Source: Albidovulum sp. bin36 (GTDB lineage: Bacteria > Pseudomonadota > Alphaproteobacteria > Rhodobacterales > Rhodobacteraceae). From it: 44,672 nt of DNA. The DNA is taken from the NCBI GenBank assembly GCA_002238565.1, contig MPMP01000040.1, positions 1 through 44,672 on the forward strand. The letters run 5' to 3'. A model generated the notes under the pieces. The model did not search any database. It was not told the origin of the DNA and saw nothing but the letters and a program-made list of their open reading frames with translations. Shown here piece after piece: positions 8,481-17,058 of this stretch. Positions within the stretch are counted from its first letter, which is position 1. The number at the start of each line of letters is the position of its first letter. The position numbers were made by a program, and so were the translations under genes.

Positions 8481-9323
8481 ATGAAAAAAGTCGCATTGCT
8501 GGGGGCGGGAGGCAAAATGGGCGTTCGACTCGCGACCAATCTCGCGGATTCGCCCTATGAAGTCTCGCATACGGAAATAACCGAGGAGGGCAGGGCAAGG
8601 CTCTTTAGCGCCGTCGGCGCCGAATGCGTCGCGCAAGACGAAGCGATAGCGGGCGCCGATGCCGTTATCCTTGCCGTTCCGGACAACCTTATCGGCCCGG
8701 TTTCCAGGGAAATCATCGACTCGCTCAGCCCCGGAACCGCCTTGGTCGTTCTCGACGCGGCGGCTCCGCACGCCGGCGAAATGCCGGAGCGGGAGGACGT
8801 TACCATTTTCGTGACGCATCCCTGCCATCCCGCGCTCTACGCCCCGACGAGCGGCAACACGGACCGCCCCGACCTGTTCGGGGGAGACCAAGCCGTTCAG
8901 CATATCGTCTGCGCGCTTATGCAAGGTCCCGAAGAGCATTACGAGGCCTGCGAAAAAATCGCGCGAACGATTTACGCGCCGGTCGAGCGGGCGCACCGAT
9001 GCACGGTCGAGCATATCGCCATTCTGGAGCCGGCGATGTCGGAATCAGTGGCGGCGACCTTCTGCTACGCCCTTCGCGAGGCCGTCGACGCCGCGGTTCG
9101 CCGAGGCGTGCCCGAGCAGGCGGCGCGGGATTTCATGCTCGGCCATCTCGGCCTCGAGCTCGCGATCGTGTTCGGAATATATCCCGGAGGGCAATTTTCC
9201 GACGGCGCCATGCGGGCGGTCGAGCTCGCCAGGCCCGCCATATTCAGGGACGGCTGGATAGAGAGCGTTTTCGATTCCGACGCGGTTCTCGCATCGGTCA
9301 AGGACATTTGCACTCATCGATGA
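8481..9323 (+). CDS. D-apionate oxidoisomerase (ApnO) family protein
   Basis: A 280-residue NAD(P)-dependent enzyme with a Rossmann motif GAGGKMG at 8-14 and the phosphogluconate-dehydrogenase-like C-terminal domain. The stretch THPCHP (112-117), then DLFGG, HIVCALMQGPEE and RAHRCTVEHIAILEP, then EAVRRGVPEQAARDF in variant form, matches what I know of ApnO. That enzyme converts D-apionate to 3-oxo-isoapionate by oxidation with rearrangement. The ribosome site AAGGAG is well placed before ATG 8481. It sits between the DUF1537 kinase and a sugar ABC importer. Family membership is well supported; the exact substrate is not, because related proteins act on other branched sugar acids. Confidence 0.8.
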   Translation: MKKVALLGAGGKMGVRLATNLADSPYEVSHTEITEEGRARLFSAVGAECVAQDEAIAGADAVILAVPDNLIGPVSREIIDSLSPGTALVVLDAAAPHAGEMPEREDVTIFVTHPCHPALYAPTSGNTDRPDLFGGDQAVQHIVCALMQGPEEHYEACEKIARTIYAPVERAHRCTVEHIAILEPAMSESVAATFCYALREAVDAAVRRGVPEQAARDFMLGHLGLELAIVFGIYPGGQFSDGAMRAVELARPAIFRDGWIESVFDSDAVLASVKDICTHR

Positions 9324-9363
9324 ATCGCGGCATAGTCCGAAGCCGTTTTACATGGAGGAAATC

Positions 9364-10803
9364 ATGATTTTAAACAGAACAATCGGCGCCGTCGCTTCAG
9401 CGGCCATGGCATTGGCCCTGTCGGGACAGGCATCGGCTCAAAGCTCGGCGGAGCGCGCGGTCGAAGCCGCCAAGCAATACGCGGGCGCTACGCTGAACGT
9501 CTTCTACGAAGCCGGCCTTCAGCCGCTGGATCCCAAGAACTTCACCGGCCCGATGTGGGAGGAGCTGACCGGCATAAAAATCAACGTCATCGAGGCGCCG
9601 CTCGATGAAATGTTCACCAAGATCATGCAGGCGCATCGCGCCGGCTCCGGGGCCTACGATGTTCTCAACGTCGTTCCGAACCAGATGCCCGATCTCGCGT
9701 TCGCCGGCGTTCTCGAGCCGCTCGACGACTGGGTCGAGCAGTACGGCTACAGGGACGAGCTCGCTACCATCGCGCCGGTCTATCGCGACAATCAAATGAT
9801 GGTCGAGGGCACCACGTACGGATTCCCGGACGACGGAGACGTCCTAGTGCTCTACTACCGCCGGGACCTGTTCGAGGATCCGGACAACATGGCGGAATTC
9901 AAGGCCAAGCACGGGTACGACCTGGCGCCGCCGAAGACCTGGCAGCAGTTCAACGACATCGGCCAGTTCATAACCGACAAATACGCGCCGGACATCTACG
10001 GGGCGGGCATGCTGCGGCAGCCCGGCAACGCCCAGTATCTCTTCCAGGAGAGATTCCGGGTCGAAGGCGGCAAGTTCTTCGACGGCGAAACCATGGCGGC
10101 GACGATCAATTCCGAAGCGGGAGTCAAGGTCTTCACGGAAATGGTCGAAGCGAACAAGTTCATGCCGCCCGGCGTCGAGCAGTGGGGATTCATCGAGGCA
10201 TTCAACGCGTTTCTGTCCGGCGACATCGCGATGACGATTTCATGGCCGCCGGTCGGTCGCTGGGCCGCCGGATACGGCAAGGGAACCGAAGCCCTCGCCT
10301 GGATTCCGGAAACGAAGGTCGCCGACAAGATCGGATACGCCCTGCCGCCCGGCGGGACTCCGGAACTCGCCGTAGGGTTCTCCCTGGCGGTCGCATCGGG
10401 CAGTTCGAACAAGGAAGCCGCCTACCTGTTCATCCAGTGGATGAACAGCGAGGAAATCAGCTTGCAGCGGGTTCAGCTTCCGTTCGCTCTCCGCGACCCG
10501 TTCCGCGACAGCCACTTCACTAGCGAGGAATATCGTTCGCGGTGGTCGAATGCGGGAGATTATCTCGACACGCTGAAAGCCGGCGCGGAAACCGGCTTGC
10601 TCGATCTGTCGCTGATCCAGACCGACCGCTACGAGGAAGGCATTCGCCAGGCGATCAGCCGCTTGTGGGCCGGCGACGATCCGCAGGAAATCCTCGACGA
10701 CCTGGCGGAATCCTGGGACGAGCTCACCGAGCGCATCGGATTAGAAAAGCAGAAGCGAGCCTATTTGGACTGGGCAGGCAAGCCGAACGCCTATCCGAAC
10801 TGA
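9364..10803 (+). CDS. CUT1-family sugar ABC transporter, extracellular solute-binding protein
   Basis: A 479-residue periplasmic binding protein (SBP family 1, MalE-like). The N-terminal signal peptide MILNRTIGAVASAAMALALS is followed by an ASA|QS cleavage site near residue 25. Mature-protein motifs include LNVFYEAGLQPL, NVVPNQMPDLA, YDVLNV and FLSGDIAMTISWPPVG, typical of family-1 proteins. I chose ATG 9364 because GGAGGA lies directly upstream (9354-9360); an in-frame ATG at 9352 overlaps that site. It would deliver the operon's carbon source, probably a sugar or sugar acid, to the two permeases downstream. A stable hairpin follows the stop codon and may keep the binding protein more abundant than the permeases. 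Confidence 0.92.
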   Translation: MILNRTIGAVASAAMALALSGQASAQSSAERAVEAAKQYAGATLNVFYEAGLQPLDPKNFTGPMWEELTGIKINVIEAPLDEMFTKIMQAHRAGSGAYDVLNVVPNQMPDLAFAGVLEPLDDWVEQYGYRDELATIAPVYRDNQMMVEGTTYGFPDDGDVLVLYYRRDLFEDPDNMAEFKAKHGYDLAPPKTWQQFNDIGQFITDKYAPDIYGAGMLRQPGNAQYLFQERFRVEGGKFFDGETMAATINSEAGVKVFTEMVEANKFMPPGVEQWGFIEAFNAFLSGDIAMTISWPPVGRWAAGYGKGTEALAWIPETKVADKIGYALPPGGTPELAVGFSLAVASGSSNKEAAYLFIQWMNSEEISLQRVQLPFALRDPFRDSHFTSEEYRSRWSNAGDYLDTLKAGAETGLLDLSLIQTDRYEEGIRQAISRLWAGDDPQEILDDLAESWDELTERIGLEKQKRAYLDWAGKPNAYPN

Positions 10804-10819
10804 GTGGCATGACAAGGAT

Positions 10820-10842
10820 CCGGGCGCGCCTTGCGCGTCCGG
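10820..10842 (+). promoter_or_regulatory. Intra-operon hairpin after the binding-protein gene
   Basis: CCGGGCGCG (10820-10828) pairs with CGCGTCCGG (10834-10842) with one G-U pair and a 5-base CCTTG loop. It lies in the 66-base gap between the binding-protein stop and the permease start and lacks a T-tract. Hairpins in this position protect the upstream message from 3' decay and lower permease expression, as in malE-malF. The structure is seen; the role is inferred. Confidence 0.5.
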
Positions 10843-10869
10843 GCCAATAGAATTCGGAGCGATCGGCCG

Positions 10870-11766
10870 GTGAGCCAGTCGTCGTCGATCGGCCGCGCGC
10901 TCGACGAGCAGCGCGCGTTCAAGTACCTGCTGGTCGCTCCGGCGGTGTTCGTGATTCTGCTTATTGGACTGTACCCGTTCGTAAAGTTGATTTTGACGAG
11001 TTTCCAGAACATCACGATGTTCGAAGACGACCACTCGTTCAACGGCTTCGTTCACTATGCGAGACTGTTCGGCGACGAGCGGCTGTGGGAATCCTTGCTC
11101 CATACCGTCGCGTTCACCGCAGTCGCGCTGCCGATCGAGATTCTGCTCGGCTATTTGCTTGCGCTGCTGTTTCTGGACCCGATGCCGCTTAAAAGGCTGT
11201 TCGTCGCCGTCATTCTTCTTCCGACGGTCATTTCGCCGATAGTGGCGGGTTCGACGTGGCGGCTCATGTTCGATCACAGGTTCGGCCCCGTCAATCAGAT
11301 TATCGCGTTTCTGGCCGGCGGGGAGGTGAAGCTTCTGTGGACGGTGGATCCTTTCCTCGTATGGCCCGCGATCCTTGTCGCGGAAGTCTGGCAGTGGACG
11401 CCGTTCATGTTCCTGATACTGCTGGCGGCTCTGAGCAACGTGGACCGGGAGCAGCTTGAAGCCGCCCAGATCGACGGAGCGTCGTGGTTGATGACGTTTA
11501 GGAAAATCGTTTTGCCGGCGATCGCGCCGGTCCTGTTCGTCGCCGTCCTGATCCGGGCTCTCGATCTTTTCCGCCTGTTCGACGTCATCTGGACCATGAC
11601 CGGCGGAGGGCCGGGAACGCGAACGGAAACGATTTCAGTCTACGCCTACCAGATGGCGTTTCGCGAATTCGACATCAGCTACTCTTCGGCTATCGCGTTC
11701 CTGGTCATATTCGCTTTGACGGCGCTGGTGATTTTTGCGCTGCGACGGGTGGAGATCGCGCGATGA
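10870..11766 (+). CDS. CUT1 sugar ABC transporter permease (MalF/UgpA type)
   Basis: A 298-residue inner-membrane permease with six hydrophobic segments, the first near residues 20-40 and the last at the C-terminus. The cytoplasmic EAA loop reads EAAQIDGAS (197-205) followed by FRKIVLPAI, the docking site for the ATPase. I chose GTG 10870, preceded by GGAG about ten bases upstream; longer in-frame starts would add a non-family arginine-rich leader. The stop overlaps the ATG of the next permease by four bases (ATGA at 11763-11766), so the two are translationally coupled. The partner subunits are the binding protein upstream and the MalG-type permease and ATPase downstream. Confidence 0.92.
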   Translation: MSQSSSIGRALDEQRAFKYLLVAPAVFVILLIGLYPFVKLILTSFQNITMFEDDHSFNGFVHYARLFGDERLWESLLHTVAFTAVALPIEILLGYLLALLFLDPMPLKRLFVAVILLPTVISPIVAGSTWRLMFDHRFGPVNQIIAFLAGGEVKLLWTVDPFLVWPAILVAEVWQWTPFMFLILLAALSNVDREQLEAAQIDGASWLMTFRKIVLPAIAPVLFVAVLIRALDLFRLFDVIWTMTGGGPGTRTETISVYAYQMAFREFDISYSSAIAFLVIFALTALVIFALRRVEIAR

Positions 11767-12590
11767 CGCGCGGCGCAAAGGGCTGGAGGCTTGCGGCAAG
11801 GCTCGCCTGCGCCCTCGCGGTGGCGACGCTGTTCCTGTTCCCCATCTACTGGCTTGCGGCGATTTCCATCAAGACGCCCGAGGAAATTTTCGCGTATCCC
11901 CCCGTCTGGATTCCTTCGGGCTTCCGGCTGGACGGCTACGTAACTCTTTTCAGGGACGGCGATGCATGGGCGGTCTGGAACAGTCTTGTGACGGCCGGAA
12001 TCAGCACCGTTCTGGCCATGGTCATCGGATTTATCGCCGCTTATTCGATCGTTCGGTACCGGACGGGAGGCGACCACCTGGCGATCTGGATCATCTCGCA
12101 GCGCATGATCCCGCCGATCTGCGTCGCGTTTCCAATCTTTCTGCTATTCGTTTCGCTCAGAATCGTGGACACCTACACGGGCCTCGTCATGCTCTATACG
12201 GCCTTTAATCTGCCGTATGTCATTTGGATGATGCGTGGGTTCATCCAGGAGATCCCGCTGGAACTGGAGCAGAGCGCCCTTGTCGACGGGCTTTCGCGCT
12301 GGGCCGTGCTTTGGAAAGTGGTCCTGCCGATGTCGCGCGCCGGATTCTTCGCGACGGCCGTATTCACCTTCATATTCGCCTGGAACGATTTTCTTTTCGC
12401 GCTGATTCTTACCAGGTCCGACGTAATAACGTACCCGGTTCAAGTAACCGGGTATTTCGGATCCCAGTCGACCTTCTGGTCGAAGATCGGCGCGATGAGC
12501 ATGCTCGGAGTGCTGCCGATGATCTTCGTGGTGGGCACCATGCAGAGGTTCATTGTCCGGGGCTTCTCGATGGGCGCGGTCAAAGGATAG
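11763..12590 (+). CDS. CUT1 sugar ABC transporter permease (MalG/UgpE type)
   Basis: A 275-residue second permease with six membrane segments. Its EAA loop is EQSALVDGLS (169-178), followed by WKVVLPM, and the protein ends in a short FIVRGFSMGAVKG tail. That tail is the usual end of MalG-type permeases, which contact the ATPase dimer. It overlaps the previous gene by four bases, and the ATPase gene begins four bases after its stop. Together with its partner it forms the membrane channel for the solute captured by the binding protein. Confidence 0.92.
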   Translation: MTRGAKGWRLAARLACALAVATLFLFPIYWLAAISIKTPEEIFAYPPVWIPSGFRLDGYVTLFRDGDAWAVWNSLVTAGISTVLAMVIGFIAAYSIVRYRTGGDHLAIWIISQRMIPPICVAFPIFLLFVSLRIVDTYTGLVMLYTAFNLPYVIWMMRGFIQEIPLELEQSALVDGLSRWAVLWKVVLPMSRAGFFATAVFTFIFAWNDFLFALILTRSDVITYPVQVTGYFGSQSTFWSKIGAMSMLGVLPMIFVVGTMQRFIVRGFSMGAVKG

Positions 12591-12594
12591 TCCC

Positions 12595-13665
12595 ATGCCG
12601 AATCTGCAGCTTTCAAGCGTCGACAAGTTCTACGGCGACGTGCACGCGGTCAAAGGCGTTTCGCTGGAGGTGCCGGAAGGGGAATTCATAGTGCTCGTGG
12701 GGCCGTCGGGATGCGGCAAGAGCACGCTGCTGCGAAGCATCGCCGGCCTGGAGGAGATTTCCGGCGGCGATATCTCTCTCGGCGGCCGGTCGATCGTCGG
12801 CCTCGCGCCGCGCGACCGGAATATCGCCATGGTGTTCCAGTCGTACGCTCTCTATCCCTACCTTTCGGTCTACGAAAACATAGCATTCGGCCTGCGGGCG
12901 AGGAAATTCAGCGAAAGCGAAATCGAGCGCCAGGTCGGGTGGGCGTCCGAGCTTCTCGCCATCGGCGATTTCCTGCAGCGCTTCCCGCGCGAGCTGTCCG
13001 GCGGCCAGCGCCAGCGCGTCGCGATCGGCCGCGCCATCGTGCGGGAGGCGGATCTGTTTTTGCTCGACGAGCCGCTGTCGAATCTCGATGCCAAACTGCG
13101 CGACGGAATGCGGGAGGAGATCAAGCGCCTCCACAGGCAGCTAGGGAAAACATTCATCTACGTTACGCACGATCAGATCGAAGCCATGACGCTGGCGGAG
13201 CGAATCGTGCTGCTGCGCGACGGCGTCGTCGAGCAGGAAGGCGCGCCGCTCGAACTCTTCGAGCGGCCTAGAAACCGTTTCGTCGCGGGGTTTCTGGGTT
13301 CGCCTTCGATGAACTTCATAGAAGTTGAACAGGACGGCGACGGACCGGGGATACGCCTTCCGGACGGCCAGATAATTGATAAATTCGAGTTCGCTCCGGA
13401 ATTTCCCGATGGCGGCAAGCTCGTCTGGGGCGTGCGTCCGGAGCATTTTTCCGTTGCGTCCGGATCTTCCGCCGACATGGAGGCCCTGATAGAGGTCGTG
13501 CAGCCGACCGGGTCGCGAACATTCGGGAGCTTTACGCTCTCCGGCACCCATGTCGTCGCGGAACTGGACGCCCGGGCACAGATCGCCGCCGACCAAAAGG
13601 CCTCCCTGAGCATCGACGTTGAAAGAACAACGTTTTTCAGCGCGGAGACCGGCGAGGCATGCTAG
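12595..13665 (+). CDS. CUT1 sugar ABC transporter ATPase (MalK/UgpC type)
   Basis: A 356-residue ATPase with a MalK-like C-terminal OB-fold domain. The motifs are Walker A GPSGCGKST (36-44), signature LSGGQ (134-138), Walker B LFLLDEP (154-160) and the H-loop histidine at 192 (YVTHDQ). The C-terminal segment from about residue 240 carries GVRPEHF, typical of TOBE/regulatory domains of CUT1 ATPases. ATG 12595 is preceded by AAAGGA; longer in-frame starts would lie inside the permease gene. It powers import of the operon's substrate. Forty bases separate it from the aldolase gene, whose ribosome site is strong. Confidence 0.93.
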   Translation: MPNLQLSSVDKFYGDVHAVKGVSLEVPEGEFIVLVGPSGCGKSTLLRSIAGLEEISGGDISLGGRSIVGLAPRDRNIAMVFQSYALYPYLSVYENIAFGLRARKFSESEIERQVGWASELLAIGDFLQRFPRELSGGQRQRVAIGRAIVREADLFLLDEPLSNLDAKLRDGMREEIKRLHRQLGKTFIYVTHDQIEAMTLAERIVLLRDGVVEQEGAPLELFERPRNRFVAGFLGSPSMNFIEVEQDGDGPGIRLPDGQIIDKFEFAPEFPDGGKLVWGVRPEHFSVASGSSADMEALIEVVQPTGSRTFGSFTLSGTHVVAELDARAQIAADQKASLSIDVERTTFFSAETGEAC

Positions 13666-13705
13666 AAAGCGATCGATCGCATCGAAGGAATAAAAAGGAG
13701 GCGGC

Positions 13706-14500
13706 ATGGCCGATTTTCGCGAATTACTGTCATCGAAAAAGCTCAAGGCGGGCACTTTTATCGGCGAATTCGACGCGTCGGGAATGGCCGCCATTCTGAA
13801 ATCCGCCGGTTGCGATTTCGCCTTTGTCGACATGGAGCACAGCGGTTTTTCGTTTCAGACCGCAAAGGCTCTGCTCCGGAGCCTTCGCAGCGCCGGCATC
13901 GCCACCTTGATACGCCCGCCGTCGAAAAGCAGGCGCGATCTTTCCCTTGCCTGCGATATCGGCGCGGAAGGCGTCATGCCGCCGATGCTGGAGAGCGAAG
14001 AACAGGCGCGCGCCTGCCTGGACGCCGTAAAATACCATCCCGAAGGCACGAGAGGCTGCGCATTCGGCATCGCGCACGACGACTACCGACCCGCGCCGGT
14101 TTCCGACGCCATTGAAACGGCGAATCGAAAGACGTCATTCGTCGCGCTGATCGAAAGCTCGGAGGGCGTCGCGAACTGCGATGCGATCGCCGCAACGCCA
14201 GGAGTCGACTGCCTGTGGATCGGCCATTTCGACCTGAGCGCCTCTCTCGGAATTCCGGGCGAATTCGAAAACCCGGTCTTCAAGGAGGCGGTTGCCGCCG
14301 TCATGCAGGCGGCGGCCAGGCACGGCAAGAGCGCCGGTCGGCTGGTCGCGTCGGCCGAAGAGGGCGTTGAACTCTTCCGGGAAGGCAATGATTTCATCTG
14401 CTATCTGGGCGACGTCTGGCTTCTTCAACGCGCGCTGAGCAGCGGAATATCTGCGATCAGGCGCGGAGTCCCGGACGGCGAGCTCGCGGGAAGGGGATAG
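13706..14500 (+). CDS. HpcH/HpaI family class II pyruvate aldolase
   Basis: A 264-residue metal-dependent aldolase that cleaves or forms 2-keto-3-deoxy or 4-hydroxy-2-oxo acids to pyruvate plus an aldehyde. The residues known from E. coli HpaI occupy nearly the same positions here: His45 (MEHSG), Arg70 (LIRPP), Glu150 (LIESSEG) and Asp176 (WIGHFDLSASLG). AGGAGG lies just upstream of the ATG. Cytoplasmic. Its place inside a sugar-acid operon suggests that it performs the carbon-carbon cleavage step, which in known apionate routes is done by a decarboxylase or transcarboxylase-hydrolase instead. The substrate is unknown. Confidence 0.9.
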   Translation: MADFRELLSSKKLKAGTFIGEFDASGMAAILKSAGCDFAFVDMEHSGFSFQTAKALLRSLRSAGIATLIRPPSKSRRDLSLACDIGAEGVMPPMLESEEQARACLDAVKYHPEGTRGCAFGIAHDDYRPAPVSDAIETANRKTSFVALIESSEGVANCDAIAATPGVDCLWIGHFDLSASLGIPGEFENPVFKEAVAAVMQAAARHGKSAGRLVASAEEGVELFREGNDFICYLGDVWLLQRALSSGISAIRRGVPDGELAGRG

Positions 14501-14503
14501 GCA

Positions 14504-15556
14504 ATGGAAAAATTCAGGGTTGCGATAAGCAACGATTTCATGACTCCGAGCGGGGGGCTGGCGTTTCCTTCGGTGGATTTGTCGCCGCTCGACAACGATC
14601 CGCGCATTGATTGGTCGTTCGTGCCGGTTGCCGACGGCCGAGTTCCGGCGTCGTCGGTGGAAGGATTCGACGCGCTGATCCTTCTCGCCGCGAAATTCGA
14701 CGCGTCGAGCTTTCCCGGCGACGGCAGGCTGGCCGTGATCGCGCGGTTCGGCGTCGGCTTCGACAATGTCGATGTCGCCGCATGCGATTCGAACGGTGTG
14801 GCGCTCGCAATTACGCCGAGCGCCGTCCGGCGGCCCGTTGCCGTTGCCATAATGACTTTCGTTCTCGCTCTTTCCGGCAACCTCCTGATCAAGGACCGGC
14901 TGACCAGAGGCGGGCCGGCGGGCTGGGCGAAGCGCGCCGACTTCATGGGGCGCGGAATCGTCGGTTCGACGCTTGGGTCGCTGGGAGTCGGCAATATCGG
15001 AGCGGAGCTTTTTCGCCTGGCCCGCCCTTTCGGCATGGAATTCATCGCCCACGACCCGTTTGTAGACGATGATGCGGCATCGGAACTCGGAGTCGAGCTT
15101 GTCGGCCTCGACGATCTATTCAGGCGATCCGACTTCCTTAGCGTCAATTGCCCGCTCACAGAGCAAACCGAAGGCATTGTGGACGCTGAAAAGCTTTCGC
15201 TCATGAAACCAACTTCCTACCTGATAAATACGGCGAGAGGCCCGATTGTCGATCAGGAAGCGCTGACCGAATGCCTCGCCGACGGGCGGATCGCAGGAGC
15301 AGGCCTGGACGTATTCAGGGACGAGCCGTCGAATTCCGGCGATCCACTGTTCTCTTTCGATAACGTTATCGTAACGCCCCATTCGCTTTGCTGGACGGAT
15401 CAATGCTTCGCCGAAATCGGCGCAGCCGACGTAAGGGCGGCCTCAAACGTTATGGAAGGTCGAATTCCCGACGGCATCGTAAATTCTTCCATACTGGACA
15501 ATTCGGCGTGGACATCCAAACTGAATGCCTTTCGGAAAAAATTTGTGCAGAATTAG
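14504..15556 (+). CDS. D-isomer-specific 2-hydroxyacid dehydrogenase
   Basis: A 350-residue NAD(P)-dependent dehydrogenase of the SerA/glyoxylate-reductase superfamily. The dinucleotide motif is GVGNIG (161-166) and the catalytic triad is Arg245 (NTARGPIVD), Glu274 (DVFRDEP) and His293 (TPHSLCW). It would interconvert a 2-oxo acid and a D-2-hydroxy acid, such as hydroxypyruvate or glyoxylate and their reduced forms, possibly handling the aldolase product. It begins three bases after the aldolase stop with AAGGGG upstream, so the two genes are tightly coupled. There is no C-terminal ACT domain, which argues against a biosynthetic SerA. Confidence 0.9.
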   Translation: MEKFRVAISNDFMTPSGGLAFPSVDLSPLDNDPRIDWSFVPVADGRVPASSVEGFDALILLAAKFDASSFPGDGRLAVIARFGVGFDNVDVAACDSNGVALAITPSAVRRPVAVAIMTFVLALSGNLLIKDRLTRGGPAGWAKRADFMGRGIVGSTLGSLGVGNIGAELFRLARPFGMEFIAHDPFVDDDAASELGVELVGLDDLFRRSDFLSVNCPLTEQTEGIVDAEKLSLMKPTSYLINTARGPIVDQEALTECLADGRIAGAGLDVFRDEPSNSGDPLFSFDNVIVTPHSLCWTDQCFAEIGAADVRAASNVMEGRIPDGIVNSSILDNSAWTSKLNAFRKKFVQN

Positions 15557-15582
15557 CGGCTGACCGGCGCATCGCCTAAAAT

Positions 15583-16818
15583 GTGAGCATGGAGCACAAG
15601 ACGATATTCGACATAACTTCGCGCGGGTTTCACGAGAATCCCGGCGAGACCTACCGCGCCATGTGGAAGACGGGCGATATCGTCCGCGTTCGGCTGCCCT
15701 TTATTGGACAAGCGTGGCTTGCAGTGCGTTCCGATCTTTGCCGCGAAATTCTAAAGGACAGCGAACTGTACACCCGGCAGCCGGAACGAGCGGGCAAAAA
15801 GGATTCGTCGCAAATTCCGTTCTGGATGCCGGGCGTCTTTCGCAACATGGTCCATAATATGCTAATGTTCGATGAGCCGGAGCATAGGAGGCTGAGGAGG
15901 CTGGTTGAAGGAGCCCTCGCGCGACGCAACGTTTCGGGTCTCCGGGCCGGCATGGAAGATACCGCCGATGCTCTTCTTGGCAAGCTCGGCGGGAATTCAA
16001 CCGTTGACATAATCGAAGCCTATACGCGCGAGCTGCCAATGAGCGTCATTTGCGAATTCCTAGGAATTGGACGCGAAGAAATGCGCCGCGTGAAGAGCAT
16101 GGCAATGGGGCTTACCAAGTTGTCCGGCGCGTATTCAATTCTTTCGGCGATGCCCAGCCTTTACCGCCTGAGGAGCTTTCTCTGGGAGAAGTTCGAACAG
16201 GTGCGCCAGTCGCCCGAAAACGGCCTGATTTCGCATCTCGTCGAGATTGAAGAGGAAGGCGACAGGCTGTCTCGCGAAGAACTGACGTCAATGGTTTTCA
16301 TGCTATTTACCGCCGGGCACGAGACCACGACCCATCTTCTGACGGGAAGCATCCTCGCGCTGCTTGACCACCCGGAACAAAAGCGCGCGCTGCTCGGGGA
16401 CTGGTCGCAACTGCCCGTTGCGGTAGAAGAATTCCTGCGGTTCGTGTCGCCGGTTCAATTGACGAAGCCGAGATTCGTCACCGCCGATACGGAGATAGGA
16501 TCGACTCGATTGAAGCGGGGCGACGCAATCATGGTTCACATCGGAGCTGCGAACTGGGATCCTCGGGTTCGCGAAAACCCGTTCGAGATGGATATAACGC
16601 GCAGTCCGAATTACCACTTGTCGTTTGCGACGGGAATCCATTCGTGCCTCGGCCAGCAGCTCGCGCGTATCGAGGCGCAAGTCGGACTCAAGGCTCTGTT
16701 TACGCGCTTTCCGAACCTCGAACTTCACGGAGACCGCGCCAAACTTGAATGGACAAAAAGGCTCGGCATGCATTCGCTCGCACGGCTTCAGTTGCGGCTA
16801 AATGACCGGGAGCTCTAA
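15583..16818 (+). CDS. Cytochrome P450
   Basis: A 411-residue soluble bacterial P450. The I-helix oxygen-activation motif is AGHETT (244-249), the K-helix ExxR is E283-F-L-R286, and the heme-binding loop is F348-A-T-G-I-H-S-C355-L-G357 with Cys355 as axial ligand. It has no membrane anchor, so it needs separate ferredoxin and reductase partners; the minus-strand ferredoxin gene ends about 560 bases downstream. GTG 15583 and ATG 15589 are both possible starts, and neither has a strong ribosome site. It lies 26 bases after the dehydrogenase gene in the same direction and probably closes the operon. The substrate is unknown. Confidence 0.93.
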   Translation: MSMEHKTIFDITSRGFHENPGETYRAMWKTGDIVRVRLPFIGQAWLAVRSDLCREILKDSELYTRQPERAGKKDSSQIPFWMPGVFRNMVHNMLMFDEPEHRRLRRLVEGALARRNVSGLRAGMEDTADALLGKLGGNSTVDIIEAYTRELPMSVICEFLGIGREEMRRVKSMAMGLTKLSGAYSILSAMPSLYRLRSFLWEKFEQVRQSPENGLISHLVEIEEEGDRLSREELTSMVFMLFTAGHETTTHLLTGSILALLDHPEQKRALLGDWSQLPVAVEEFLRFVSPVQLTKPRFVTADTEIGSTRLKRGDAIMVHIGAANWDPRVRENPFEMDITRSPNYHLSFATGIHSCLGQQLARIEAQVGLKALFTRFPNLELHGDRAKLEWTKRLGMHSLARLQLRLNDREL

Positions 16819-17058
16819 AGGCATGAGGCTGAAAGAATTCCAGAGGCGCCAATTGGTACAATTGCGGCTATAGTCGCGCAGGAAGCCGGAACGTTGTGAA
16901 TATGAAGTAGGATCGGTTTTTTCGAGTTGTTCGGAAGTCAAGGAATTTAGGGCCTTTTGATTAGTGGCCTTGATTCGCCTCGCTTCCATGATTGCCATGC
17001 CGCCTAGGAGTTCCGAAAAGTTATCGGGCGGTCGGAATATCGAAGCGGAATCATGGAC

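Noticed and set aside
8624..9367. + strand frame of 247 codons inside the ApnO-family gene
   Set aside because: Out-of-frame shadow of a GC-rich gene, arginine- and glycine-rich with no motif.
14135..15204. Long minus-strand frames opposite the aldolase and 2-hydroxyacid dehydrogenase genes
   Set aside because: Both + strand genes carry complete catalytic motifs; the minus frames are their antisense shadows.
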